Source of the DNA: Microbacterium testaceum StLB037
GTDB taxonomy: Bacteria > Actinomycetota > Actinomycetes > Actinomycetales > Microbacteriaceae
DNA length: 64,000 bases
Direction of reading: 5' to 3'
Assembly: GCF_008763945.1 (NCBI RefSeq)
Contig: NZ_VTQH01000002.1
Location: 95,657-159,656 of the forward strand
Positions 33,255 to 41,398 of this stretch are shown one piece after another. A model generated the notes under the pieces. That model had not been told where the DNA came from. It worked only from the letters and a program-made list of their open reading frames with translations, and made no database searches. A program made the translations under genes and the position numbers. The number at the start of each line of letters is the position of its first letter. The first letter of the stretch is position 1.

Positions 33255-34367
33255 ATGCCTGCACCCGCCATCGGATCCCGGATGGGACCGATCCGCCAGA
33301 CCTATAAGGGGACAACCGACTTTCCACCGATCGCGAAGGCTTACACCGAGCTCTCGCACGTCGTCCGCGAAACGGGTCTGCTCGTTCGTGCCAGCCGCTT
33401 CTATGCCTTTGTCGGCGCGGCGCTCGCACTCGGCTTCGGCGGCGCGGTCACCGGCTTCATCCTTCTCGGCGACAGCTGGTTCCAGCTGCTCATCGCCGCG
33501 GCTCTCGGCATCCTGTTCACCCAGGTCGCCTTCCTCGCTCACGAGGCCGCGCATAAGCAGATCTTCGCCTCGGGCAAGGCCAACGACCGACTCGCGCTAT
33601 GGCTCGCCGCCGGCGTCGTGGGAATGAGCCTGTCGTGGTGGACCTCAAAGCACACCCGCCACCACGCCAACCCCAACCGCGTGGGCAAAGACCCCGACAT
33701 CGAGATCGACACCATCTCGTTCATCGAGGTCGACGCGGCGAAGGCGCGCGGCGTGCAGCGTTGGATCACCCAGCGTCAAGGGTGGGCGTTCTTCCCCCTG
33801 CTGACCCTTGAAGGCGCGAACCTGCACGTCATCGGCCTCCGCCACTTGATCTCGAAGGAACCGGTCAAGGGCCGTTGGACCGAGCTAGGTCTCATCGCCT
33901 CGCGCTTCGCGCTCTTCGTGGGACCCGTGTTCGTCTTCCTGCCGCTCGGCATGGCCTTCGCCTTCCTCGGCGTGCAACTCGCCGTGTTCGGGGTCTACAT
34001 GGGCGCGTCATTCGCCCCGAACCACAAAGGCATGGCCGTCATCGCCCCTGACGCGAAGCTCGACTTCTTCAGCAAGCAAGTGCGCACCTCGCGCAACATC
34101 ACCGGCGGCTGGTGGGCCACCTGGCTCATGGGCGGCCTCAACTACCAGATCGAGCACCACCTCTTCCCGAACATGCCGCGCCCGCACCTCAGCAAAGCCC
34201 GCGCCATCGTCAAAGAACACAGCCGGACACTCAACGTCCCCTACGTCGAGACCACGCTGCTGCAGTCGTACGGCATCGTCATTCGCTACCTCAACCGAGT
34301 GGGGCTCGCCGCTCGCGACCCGTTCGAGTGTCCGATGACGTCACCCTCGGCTCGACTTGCGCCGTAA
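33255..34367 (+). CDS. Membrane fatty-acid (acyl-lipid) desaturase
   Basis: 370-aa integral membrane di-iron desaturase. The three His boxes are complete: HEAAH (residues 96-100), HTRHH (133-137) and QIEHH (298-302). Gln in the third box is typical of front-end (delta-6-like) acyl-lipid desaturases. Hydrophobic segments at about 48-95, 115-128 and 205-255. No cytochrome b5 domain, so a separate ferredoxin or reductase is needed. AAGGAG lies 8 nt before the ATG. It probably introduces double bonds into membrane lipids, often a cold response; regulation is not evident. Confidence 0.92.
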   Translation: MPAPAIGSRMGPIRQTYKGTTDFPPIAKAYTELSHVVRETGLLVRASRFYAFVGAALALGFGGAVTGFILLGDSWFQLLIAAALGILFTQVAFLAHEAAHKQIFASGKANDRLALWLAAGVVGMSLSWWTSKHTRHHANPNRVGKDPDIEIDTISFIEVDAAKARGVQRWITQRQGWAFFPLLTLEGANLHVIGLRHLISKEPVKGRWTELGLIASRFALFVGPVFVFLPLGMAFAFLGVQLAVFGVYMGASFAPNHKGMAVIAPDAKLDFFSKQVRTSRNITGGWWATWLMGGLNYQIEHHLFPNMPRPHLSKARAIVKEHSRTLNVPYVETTLLQSYGIVIRYLNRVGLAARDPFECPMTSPSARLAP

Positions 34368-34425
34368 TCACGAGCATGCATGACAGAGGTCGAAGACGGC
34401 TGAAAGACCGCATGCAGGAAAGCCG

Positions 34426-34439
34426 ATAATGCACATTAT
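34426..34439. promoter_or_regulatory. Palindrome ATAATG-CA-CATTAT, possible operator
   Basis: A perfect 6-bp inverted repeat with a 2-bp centre, AT-rich in a GC-rich background, in the 232-nt gap upstream of the SDR gene at 34600. It has the shape of a homodimeric repressor site (TetR/MarR class). No regulator gene adjoins it. Nothing else is recognisable in the gap. Confidence 0.35.
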
Positions 34440-34599
34440 GTCAGTTTGAGTCGCGCCGGGTGTCCTGCGAGCTCGTCGACGCGCGGCGGGTCAGCGGCGC
34501 CGAAGCGGCACCGCGAAGACGCCCGATTCGGCACGGCGCTCCCGTGCGCGACGCGGCCCGGCCACGTAGCGTCGAAGACGACGAAAGGCGGAAACCGGA

Positions 34600-35391
34600 A
34601 TGACCAGCACCATCACCATCGACCTCGCTGGCAAGACAGCGGCCGTGACCGGATCGACGCAGGGAATCGGCCTGGCGATCGCCCGACGCCTCCGCGACGC
34701 CGGCGCCGACGTCGTCGTCAACGGGCGCAACCCCGACCGGGTCGAGCGCGTCGCCGCCGAGCTCGGCGAAGGCGCCCGCGGCATTGCCGCCGACGTCACC
34801 ACGGCGGAGGGCGCTGCGCAGCTGATCGAGGCCGCCGGCGACGTCGACATCCTCGTCAACAACCTCGGCATCTTCGGCTCCACCCCGGCGCTCGAGATCG
34901 ACGACGAGCAATGGACTCGCTTCCTCGACACCAACGTCGTGTCCGCGGCCCGGCTCATCCGCCTCACGCTCCCCGCGATGATGCAGCGCGGCTGGGGCCG
35001 GGTGCTGAACATCGCGAGCGACTCCGCCGTCGTCATCCCCGAGGAGATGATCCATTACGGCGCCTCGAAGAGCGCCCTACTCGCCGTGTCCCGCGGTTTC
35101 GCGAAGGCGGCGGCGGGAACGGGCGTCACGGTCAACTCCGTCATCGCCGGGCCCACGCACACCGAGGGCGTCGAGGACTTCGTCTACGAAATGGTCGACA
35201 AGGACCTCCCCTGGGACGACGCGCAGCGCGAGTTCATGAAGACCGCTCGTCCGCAGTCCCTCATCCAACGGCTCATCGAGCCGGAGGAGATCGCGAACAT
35301 GGTCACCTACCTCGCCTCTCCCCTGGCTTCGGCGACCACCGGCGGTGCCCTGCGCGTCGACGGCGGGTACGTCGACAGCATCCTGCCCTGA
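34600..35391 (+). CDS. SDR-family NAD(P)-dependent oxidoreductase
   Basis: 263-aa classical short-chain dehydrogenase. VTGSTQGIG cofactor motif (about 16-24), NGRNPDR for NADP preference, ADVTT, NNLGIFG, catalytic Ser in NIASDSAVV and Tyr/Lys in YGASKSAL (near residue 150). C-terminal GGALRVDGGYVDS. The segment EFMKTARPQSLIQRLIEPEEIANMV is typical of the FabG/3-oxoacyl-reductase-like subgroup. Substrate unknown. The nearest ribosome-like sequence is GAAAGGCGG about 8 nt before the ATG. The P-loop kinase gene follows 15 nt later. Confidence 0.9.
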   Translation: MTSTITIDLAGKTAAVTGSTQGIGLAIARRLRDAGADVVVNGRNPDRVERVAAELGEGARGIAADVTTAEGAAQLIEAAGDVDILVNNLGIFGSTPALEIDDEQWTRFLDTNVVSAARLIRLTLPAMMQRGWGRVLNIASDSAVVIPEEMIHYGASKSALLAVSRGFAKAAAGTGVTVNSVIAGPTHTEGVEDFVYEMVDKDLPWDDAQREFMKTARPQSLIQRLIEPEEIANMVTYLASPLASATTGGALRVDGGYVDSILP

Positions 35392-35406
35392 CGGAAGGGC
35401 CGCGAG

Positions 35407-35952
35407 ATGGGTCCCTCCCGCGTGCACATCCTGGGCGCGAGCGGCAGCGGAACCACCACGCTGGGTCACGCGCTGGCCGCGCGCTGGGCGGTTCCGCACG
35501 CCGACGCCGACGACTACTTCTGGATGCCGACCACTCCCCCGTTCTCCCGGAAACGAGACGAGACGCGCAGGGTGGCGCTCATGCGCGAGATCTTCGCCGC
35601 GCGCCCCGCGTGGGTGCTCTCGGGGTCGATGCTCGGATGGGGAGAGTCGATCGTCGCCGAGTGCGATGCGATCGTCTTCCTCGCGCTGGATCCCTCCGAG
35701 AGGCTCCGCCGGCTCGAGGCCCGCGAGACCATACGACGCGGCGGCCTGTCCCCCGACGACGAAGCCTGGCGCGCGTTCCGGACGTGGGCCGAGGGCTACG
35801 ACGATCCCGCCTTCGACGGTCGCAATCGCGCCGAGCACGACCGGTGGCTGGCCACGATCGGCAAGCCCGTCCTGCGCCTCGACAGTCGGTCGGCGGTGAG
35901 CGAAATGGTGGATGACGTGTGCTCGTGGGAGCCCGCGGCGACGCCGTCCTAG
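35407..35952 (+). CDS. P-loop kinase-like protein (adenylate/shikimate-kinase fold)
   Basis: 181-aa P-loop NTPase. Walker A GASGSGTTTLGHALA (residues about 10-24), a DADDYFW acidic motif where kinases bind substrate, then LSGSMLGWGE, and a lid-like Arg-rich part (RLEARETIRRGG). The family is often annotated as adenylate kinase or AAA ATPase in Microbacterium; the substrate is unknown. Its stop codon TAG at 35950-35952 lies within CTAG, which also encodes the stop of the convergent gene, leaving no intergenic space. Confidence 0.75.
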   Translation: MGPSRVHILGASGSGTTTLGHALAARWAVPHADADDYFWMPTTPPFSRKRDETRRVALMREIFAARPAWVLSGSMLGWGESIVAECDAIVFLALDPSERLRRLEARETIRRGGLSPDDEAWRAFRTWAEGYDDPAFDGRNRAEHDRWLATIGKPVLRLDSRSAVSEMVDDVCSWEPAATPS

Positions 35953-36506
35953 AGGTCGGTCTCGTCGACGTCGACGAGCCACCCCCTGCGCACGCGCCGA
36001 CGCTGTTCGGCGGGCTCGGGCCCGTCGAGGTCGTCGTCCGAGACCACCTCGCCCGACTCCGGCCGCTCCCCCGGGACCGTGTCGCTGGGCACCAGCTCGA
36101 CCGCCCCCGGCACGGGCTCCGACACGAGCACCCATCGCGAGGGGCGCGTTCCGATCAAGAACCCGTTCCCGAGGTCTCGGCCCGAGAACGGCCAGGGCTC
36201 CCCTTCGGCCGGCATCTCGGCATCCGCAGGCGCACCGTGCCCGGGGCGCCGAAGGTCGAACCGGTCGATGCTCTCCTGCACGACGATGCGCACGTTCGTG
36301 ACCCGTCCCCGCACGCGATCGTCGGTAGGGCCTTCGGGATGCCGCGCCTCGAAGGCGTCGACCGTCGCGGACAGCTCGGCGCCGAGGCTTCGGACGAATC
36401 CTGCGGACGGCGTCCATCGATCGATCACGAAGTCGACGTCATCGCCGACGCTGAACGGATCACCGCAACACGCCCACTCCGTCGCATCCAGCCAGACCCG
36501 CGTCAT
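35949..36506 (-). CDS. DUF6578-like hypothetical protein
   Basis: 185 aa. The N terminus MTRVWLDATEWACCGDPFSV with a CC pair and VGDDV resembles DUF6578 proteins of Streptomyces and Microbacterium, of unknown function. The middle (RGRVTNVRIVVQESIDRF) is strand-rich; the C terminus is acidic and disordered with a basic patch (EPAEQRRRVRRGWLVDVDE). Chosen start: ATG at 36506 with GGGAGG 2 nt upstream. Soluble, no export signal. Its stop overlaps the stop of the kinase gene in the shared CTAG. Confidence 0.65.
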   Translation of the reverse strand: MTRVWLDATEWACCGDPFSVGDDVDFVIDRWTPSAGFVRSLGAELSATVDAFEARHPEGPTDDRVRGRVTNVRIVVQESIDRFDLRRPGHGAPADAEMPAEGEPWPFSGRDLGNGFLIGTRPSRWVLVSEPVPGAVELVPSDTVPGERPESGEVVSDDDLDGPEPAEQRRRVRRGWLVDVDETDL

Positions 36507-36541
36507 GCCTCCCACGCTAACCGAGGCGTGCGCGCAGCGGT

Positions 36542-37351
36542 TCAGTCGCGCCGCACCCACCCCGACGTCATCCCCAGCACCCGTGACCCGTCGAGATCGG
36601 CCAGCGACAGGCCGGCGAAGCGGGTTGCGGCATCCGAGGTCTGCCACCGGAAACGCGGCGCGGACGTCGTGGCGGCTTCGACGATGGTCTTCGCGGCATC
36701 CTCCGCCGACTGCGCCGAGGCGAACGAGGTCGCCGCGCGGTCCAGGTACGCCTGCTGCAGCTCGGCGTAGGGCCCCGGAGCCGCCCGGTGCACCGAGTCG
36801 ACGAACGACGACGCGACGGCGGCGGGCTCGACGATCGACACGTCGATGCCGAAGGGCGCGACGACCGGGGCGAGCGACTGCATGAGACCCTCCACCGCGA
36901 ATTTGGCGGCGCAGTACGCGTCGGAGAACGGCTGGCCCACCGCTCCCCCGACGCTGGTGACCGCGACGATGCGTCCACTCCCCCGCTCGCGCATGCCGGG
37001 GAGGACGAGACGGGTCAGGCGCGCGACCGAGAGGTAGTTCGTCTCGAGCTGCTCCTGCAGGTCGTCGTCGCTCATCTGCTCGAGAGTGCCCACGGCGCCG
37101 CGCCCGGCGTTGTTGACGAGGATGTCCACGGGTCCCGCGGCTTCGATCAGGGCGCGTGCGGCCTCGGCATCCGTCACGTCCAAGGCCCGGATGTCGAGCT
37201 CGACACCCGCTCCGGATGCCGCGGAGCGCAGGGCGTCTGCGCGTTCGGTGTCGCGGACCGTGGCGATGACCGTCACCCCCTGCTGTGCGAGCTGGATGGC
37301 GGTGTGCAGGCCTATGCCGCTGGTGGTGCCGGTGACGATCGCGAGAGTCAT
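36542..37351 (-). CDS. SDR-family oxidoreductase
   Basis: 269-aa classical SDR. VTGTTSGIG near residue 6, ALDVTDAEAA, NNAGRGAVG near 85, Ser in TSVGGAVGQ near 135 and YCAAK near 150 (Tyr-x-x-x-Lys). The C-terminal half (VEPAAVASSFVDSVHRAAPG) is longer than in FabG-like enzymes and resembles retinol-dehydrogenase-like or 17-beta-HSD-like SDRs. Substrate unknown. It lies 35 nt downstream of the DUF6578 gene on the same strand and divergent from the membrane protein gene. Confidence 0.9.
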   Translation of the reverse strand: MTLAIVTGTTSGIGLHTAIQLAQQGVTVIATVRDTERADALRSAASGAGVELDIRALDVTDAEAARALIEAAGPVDILVNNAGRGAVGTLEQMSDDDLQEQLETNYLSVARLTRLVLPGMRERGSGRIVAVTSVGGAVGQPFSDAYCAAKFAVEGLMQSLAPVVAPFGIDVSIVEPAAVASSFVDSVHRAAPGPYAELQQAYLDRAATSFASAQSAEDAAKTIVEAATTSAPRFRWQTSDAATRFAGLSLADLDGSRVLGMTSGWVRRD

Positions 37352-37425
37352 GTGCTCAGTCTGCTCCTCGAACCCATGGGCGCGGTGTGCGGGGGTTGTC
37401 CAGGCAGCGCTGCCAGGGTGGCGAT

Positions 37426-38490
37426 GTGACAGTGGACGTGGGGGCGCCGGCCGCCGAGCGGGGTGTGAGCGCGGGGCGCCGCCGGACAGCGGTCGTGGCG
37501 AGCCTGGCGTACCTGGTGTTCGCGGGGGTGATCCTCGTGGTCATGCCCATTTCGGTGGACAGTACGGGCGGGCGCGAGGTGGTCGTCGGGCCGTGGACGG
37601 GCGGCGTGCTTGTCGCTGCGTGCCTCATGGCATCCACGGTGACGCTGAGCGTGATCGTCTTCGCCGTGCCCGCGCGCAGGTGGTGGTGGGTGCTGCTCGG
37701 GCCGCTCCGGGCGATCGTCGCGGCGGCGGCAGTGGTGGCCGCTGTCGGCTTCACTCTCACGGACGAGTCGGTGACCCCCATCGTGGCGAACGGATGCGAA
37801 ACCGGTTACGTCGTGACCGAGCGCAGCTTTCTCTTCCTCGCCGCGGGCGAGGTGCGCCGCGTGGACGGGGTGATCGGCACATCCGTCGGCCGCACATCGG
37901 TCGATGACGGGCACAAGCCGTTCCAACAGCAGTCCTACCTCGCCGTGACCGACGGCGACACGCTGCGGGTCTGGAACACCTTCGACAACGTGCAGGAGCG
38001 CCTCAGCACCTCGACCGAACCGGCTTTCGTCCTCCCTCGGCTGGTCTCTGAAACCGAGTGCGGCGTCGCCGGCGGCGTGGTGGCCGCTCCCCCGTCCCCA
38101 TCCCCTCCCCCGGTCGCCACGGTCGACGAGGGCCCCGCGCCAGCCCCCGCATCCGACTCGCGCGACGAGATCGCACGCATGGTGCAGCTGACCATCGACG
38201 CGGCAGGGACGCCGATGACGGATGCCGAGGGGGTGCCGGTGACCGCGCCCGCGGCATCCGACCTGCCGTGTGACGGAACGACCAGCCACGATATGACCGT
38301 CCGCACAGACGACAACGCCGCCTCCTACGCGGCGATCCTCGATGCGTGGAGCGCCGAGGGCTACGCGAAGGACCGCGCCATGCAGGAAGACCTGCGGGAC
38401 AACGGGGTCGTCCGTCTATCGGCCCGCGATCGCTCGAGCATCGACGGACTGCTGCACTTCTCGCTGACGGCGGACTGCCGCGCACCCTGA
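37426..38490 (+). CDS. Hypothetical membrane protein with extracytoplasmic C-terminal domain
   Basis: 354 aa, not recognised. Three N-terminal hydrophobic segments (RRTAVVASLAYLVFAGVILV, VLVAACLMASTVTLSVIVFA and LLGPLRAIVAAAAVVAAVG), a middle domain (about 120-205), a Pro/Ala linker with PSPSPPP and a C-terminal Ser/Thr/Asp-rich domain with two Cys (about 285 and 350) that could pair outside the cell. The GTG at 37426 is the likely start, with AGGG about 9 nt upstream; the same frame is open to 37387. Confidence 0.6.
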   Translation: MTVDVGAPAAERGVSAGRRRTAVVASLAYLVFAGVILVVMPISVDSTGGREVVVGPWTGGVLVAACLMASTVTLSVIVFAVPARRWWWVLLGPLRAIVAAAAVVAAVGFTLTDESVTPIVANGCETGYVVTERSFLFLAAGEVRRVDGVIGTSVGRTSVDDGHKPFQQQSYLAVTDGDTLRVWNTFDNVQERLSTSTEPAFVLPRLVSETECGVAGGVVAAPPSPSPPPVATVDEGPAPAPASDSRDEIARMVQLTIDAAGTPMTDAEGVPVTAPAASDLPCDGTTSHDMTVRTDDNAASYAAILDAWSAEGYAKDRAMQEDLRDNGVVRLSARDRSSIDGLLHFSLTADCRAP

Positions 38491-38533
38491 TGAGAGCCGA
38501 TGCCGTCACTTCAGGGGCGCGGCTGTTCGCGAC

Positions 38534-39037
38534 TCACTGCGCGGGCAGACACCCACCGTCGAGGATGTAGCCGCCGACCTCGACCGACACGGACGTTCCG
38601 GCCACCTCACCGAAGAGGCAGCCGCCCTTCGGCCCGGCGACGGCGAAGAGCACCGTCCGTGCTTCCGCACGAACCTGGGGCGAGAGCGCTCCGGCCTCGA
38701 CCAGCAGCGCGGCGACCTCGTCCGCAGACAGCTGCGTCTCGGCCGCGGCCGCCCGGAGGACGGCGACGATGTCAGGCGAGGCCTCCTCGGCAGCCGCGCG
38801 CGCCTCGTCGTCGATGCCCATCCGGTCGCGGTATCGCTCGTTCGCCGCCATCGCGGCATCCGGATCGTAGGGAGCGCACTCGGGTGGCAGTTTCACGCCC
38901 TCCATCGTCGGGCACGCGTACGACGCGGACACGCTCGGCGTCGGCGTCGGCTCGGCGGCCCCCGTCGTGTTCGACGCGCACCCCGTGACGGCGGCGAGCG
39001 ACAGAGCGACGGTGAGAGCGAAAGCAGATCTCTTCAT
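38534..39037 (-). CDS. Small secreted lipoprotein, function unknown
   Basis: 167 aa. A Lys-Arg signal peptide and lipobox AVTGC (Cys at about 20) predict acylation and membrane anchoring. A Thr/Pro linker (TTGAAEPTPTPS) precedes a mature domain with Cys pairs (YACP, PPECAPY, GGCLFG, GGCLPA), an Ala-rich helical middle and a glycine-rich end. No family recognised. Its ribosome-binding site GGGGGGAA lies 4 nt before the ATG and inside one arm of a long hairpin, so translation may be controlled. Confidence 0.72.
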   Translation of the reverse strand: MKRSAFALTVALSLAAVTGCASNTTGAAEPTPTPSVSASYACPTMEGVKLPPECAPYDPDAAMAANERYRDRMGIDDEARAAAEEASPDIVAVLRAAAAETQLSADEVAALLVEAGALSPQVRAEARTVLFAVAGPKGGCLFGEVAGTSVSVEVGGYILDGGCLPAQ

Positions 39038-39040
39038 GTG

Positions 39041-39086
39041 TTCCCCCCGCGCACAGTCTCACAGAGGGCGTATCCCGCGGGGGGAA
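39041..39086 (-). promoter_or_regulatory. 5' UTR hairpin burying the lipoprotein ribosome-binding site
   Basis: Minus-strand arms TTCCCCCCGCG (39086-39076) and CGCGGGGGGAA (39051-39041) form a perfect 11-bp GC-rich stem around a 24-nt loop. The 3' arm contains the GGGGGGAA ribosome site, ending 3 nt before the ATG at 39037. It could equally be the terminator of the upstream SGNH-hydrolase gene, which ends 82 nt earlier. Confidence 0.5.
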
Positions 39087-39168
39087 TCCGAGATCAGCTG
39101 GGACTGCCGAGATCGGCCGTGGTCCGCGTTGCCGGGCACCTCACGGACCAGCATCGCCTCGACCGACC

Positions 39169-39933
39169 TCAGCCGCGTGGGGCGAGCTCCACCCAGCCGC
39201 CGCCGAACTTCGCCTGACGGTTGTCGCCTGAGGAGGTTCCGGTGAGTCGACGCCGCACCCACGGGGCGACGTGCTCGCGGTAGTAGGCGGTGCCCTTCAG
39301 GCGCTGGGTCTCTGGAATCTCACGCAGATGCCACCACTCGGCGGGCGGTGTGAGCCCGACCGACTCGATCACCCGTGCGGCCACGCGATGGTGGCCGCGC
39401 GCGTTCATGTGCAGGCGGTCGACCGACCAGAACTCTCCGCCCGCGAGCTCGCGATCGAACCAGTTGTAGGCCGTGATGACGTCGGGTCGGGCCTCGAGGC
39501 GCTTCTCGACCGCGTGCGACAGGCGGTCGCCGCGCGCTTCGATGACCTTGCCGAGCGGCAGCCCCGCCGACGGGTTCGCGCCCGAGAGCACGATGAGCTG
39601 CACCCCCTCTTCGTCGCAGCGGCGCAGAACGTGGTCGAAGAGGTCGACGATGCGATCGATTCCCGTGCGCGGGCGCAGCATGTCGTTGCCGCCGCCGTTG
39701 AACGACAGGTGGGTCGGCTTGAGCGCGAGCGCCGGCTCGAGTTGCTGCGCGACGATCGGCTCGATGAGTTTGCCGCGGATCGCGAGGTTCGCGTACGCGA
39801 TCGGCTCGCCCGCGGCATCCGCCCATCCCTGCGCGGCCAGATCGGCCCACCCTCGGACGGTTCCGTCGGGCAGCTCATCGCCGACGCCTTCGGTGAACGA
39901 GTCGCCGATCGCGACGTAGCGGACGGATGCCAT
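39169..39933 (-). CDS. SGNH/GDSL-family hydrolase
   Basis: 254-aa lipase/acylhydrolase-fold enzyme. Block I is AIGDSFTEG (Ser near residue 12), block II Gly in LAIRGKL, block III Asn in NGGGND (near 80), and block V Asp-x-x-His in DRLHMNARGHHRV (near 175). No signal peptide, so probably cytosolic esterase or thioesterase activity on an unknown acyl ester. The C-terminal extra segment (about 200-254, WWHLREIPETQRLKG) is commonly seen in actinobacterial members as I recall. ATG start at 39933. Confidence 0.9.
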   Translation of the reverse strand: MASVRYVAIGDSFTEGVGDELPDGTVRGWADLAAQGWADAAGEPIAYANLAIRGKLIEPIVAQQLEPALALKPTHLSFNGGGNDMLRPRTGIDRIVDLFDHVLRRCDEEGVQLIVLSGANPSAGLPLGKVIEARGDRLSHAVEKRLEARPDVITAYNWFDRELAGGEFWSVDRLHMNARGHHRVAARVIESVGLTPPAEWWHLREIPETQRLKGTAYYREHVAPWVRRRLTGTSSGDNRQAKFGGGWVELAPRG

Positions 39934-40063
39934 GGCACGAGCCTACGCGGGAGCGCAGCCCGGGCCGTCGCCCGCCACACACACGCGTTCGGGGCGCATC
40001 CCGTCCTCCGGGCGGAGAATTCACGCCCCACCGGCGAAACCCGCCTCGAAGCCGGAGACGGGC

Positions 40064-41398
40064 CTAGGCCAGTGCCCGCCCGCGCTGCTCGCGCAGGAAG
40101 AGCGCCGCCCCCACGGCGACGGCGAAGAACGCGGCGAACACGACGAACAGCAGCGGCGCTCCCCCGAGGCCGAGCAGCGGCGGCACGGCGAGCGGCGCCA
40201 GGATCGACGCGATCCGCCCGACCCCCGCGGCCCACCCGGCGCCCGTCGCGCGCAGCGCGGTGGGATAGGTCTCGGGCGTCGCGGCGTACAGCGCGCCCCA
40301 CGCGCCGAGGTTGAAGAACGACAGCGCCATGCCCGCCGCGATCACGGCGACCTCACCGGATGCCGTACCGAAGAGCACCGCGGCGACCGCAGAACCGGCG
40401 AGGAATGTCGCGAGCGTCGCACGCCGCCCCCACGCCTCGATGAGCCACGCGGCCACGGCGTACCCGGGTAGCTGTGCGAGCGTGATGATGAGCGTGAATC
40501 CGAACGAGCGCACGAGGTCGTAGCCCTGGGCGACGAGGATCGTGGGGATCCAGATGAACGCCCCGTAGTAGGAGAAGTTCACGCAGAACCACAGCACCCA
40601 CAGGGCCGCCGTACGAGCCCGCAGTGCCGGCGCCCACAGTGCGCCCACGCGCGGACGAGGAGCGGGAGCGGATGCCGTGACCCCCTCGGTCGACGCCTCG
40701 AGAGCGATGCGACCGGCCGCGGCCTCCAGGTCGCGCACGATGACGACCGCCTCGGCGTTGCGCCCGCGCGAGGCGAGCCATCGCGGCGACTCGGGCAGAC
40801 CCCACCGCACGATCAGCGCGTACACCGCGGGGATCGCGCCGAGGGCGAACGCCCAGCGCCAGCCGTCGGCCGACGAGGGCACCACGAGGTAGCCGATGAG
40901 CGCGGCGGCCGTCCAGCCGACGGCCCAGAACGCCTCGAGGAGGACGATGAGGCGCCCCCGCATGCGAGCGGGTGCGAACTCGCTCACGTAGGTCGAGGCG
41001 ACCGGCAGCTCCGCCCCGAGCCCCAGGCCCACGACGAAGCGCAGGACCAGGAGTGCGGCGAGGCCGCCCACCAGGGCGCTCGCCCCGGTGGCCACGCCGT
41101 ACACCAGCAGCGTCAGTGCGAAGACGTGACGGCGTCCGAACCGGTCGGCCAGCAGCCCGCCCACGCTCGCCCCGATCGCCATGCCGGCGAAGCCGACCGA
41201 GGCGATCCACGAGGCTTGCGTCGGTGCCAGCTGCCACTGCGCGCTGAGGGCCGCGATGACGAACGAGATGAGGCCCACGTCCATGGCATCCAGGGCCCAG
41301 CCCAGGCCCGACCCGCCCAGGATCCGCCCGTGACGACGGGTGAACGGCAGCGCGTCGAGGCGTTCGGACACCCGGATGGTGTCGGTGGTCGTGGTCAC
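40064..41398 (-). CDS. MFS transporter (sugar/aromatic-acid porter type)
   Basis: 444 aa with twelve predicted membrane helices. The loop 2-3 motif is GGLLADRFGRRHVF near residue 75, the second half has WLIEAWGRRATL near 330, and LPVASTYVSEFAPARMRGR near 125 fits the SP/AAHS-like MFS subgroups. The central loop (about 210-245) is Ala/Pro-rich. Substrate not deducible. The GTG start at 41398 overlaps the stop of the upstream flavin-dependent oxidoreductase (GTGA), so the two are coupled and may act on related compounds. Confidence 0.9.
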   Translation of the reverse strand: MTTTTDTIRVSERLDALPFTRRHGRILGGSGLGWALDAMDVGLISFVIAALSAQWQLAPTQASWIASVGFAGMAIGASVGGLLADRFGRRHVFALTLLVYGVATGASALVGGLAALLVLRFVVGLGLGAELPVASTYVSEFAPARMRGRLIVLLEAFWAVGWTAAALIGYLVVPSSADGWRWAFALGAIPAVYALIVRWGLPESPRWLASRGRNAEAVVIVRDLEAAAGRIALEASTEGVTASAPAPRPRVGALWAPALRARTAALWVLWFCVNFSYYGAFIWIPTILVAQGYDLVRSFGFTLIITLAQLPGYAVAAWLIEAWGRRATLATFLAGSAVAAVLFGTASGEVAVIAAGMALSFFNLGAWGALYAATPETYPTALRATGAGWAAGVGRIASILAPLAVPPLLGLGGAPLLFVVFAAFFAVAVGAALFLREQRGRALA

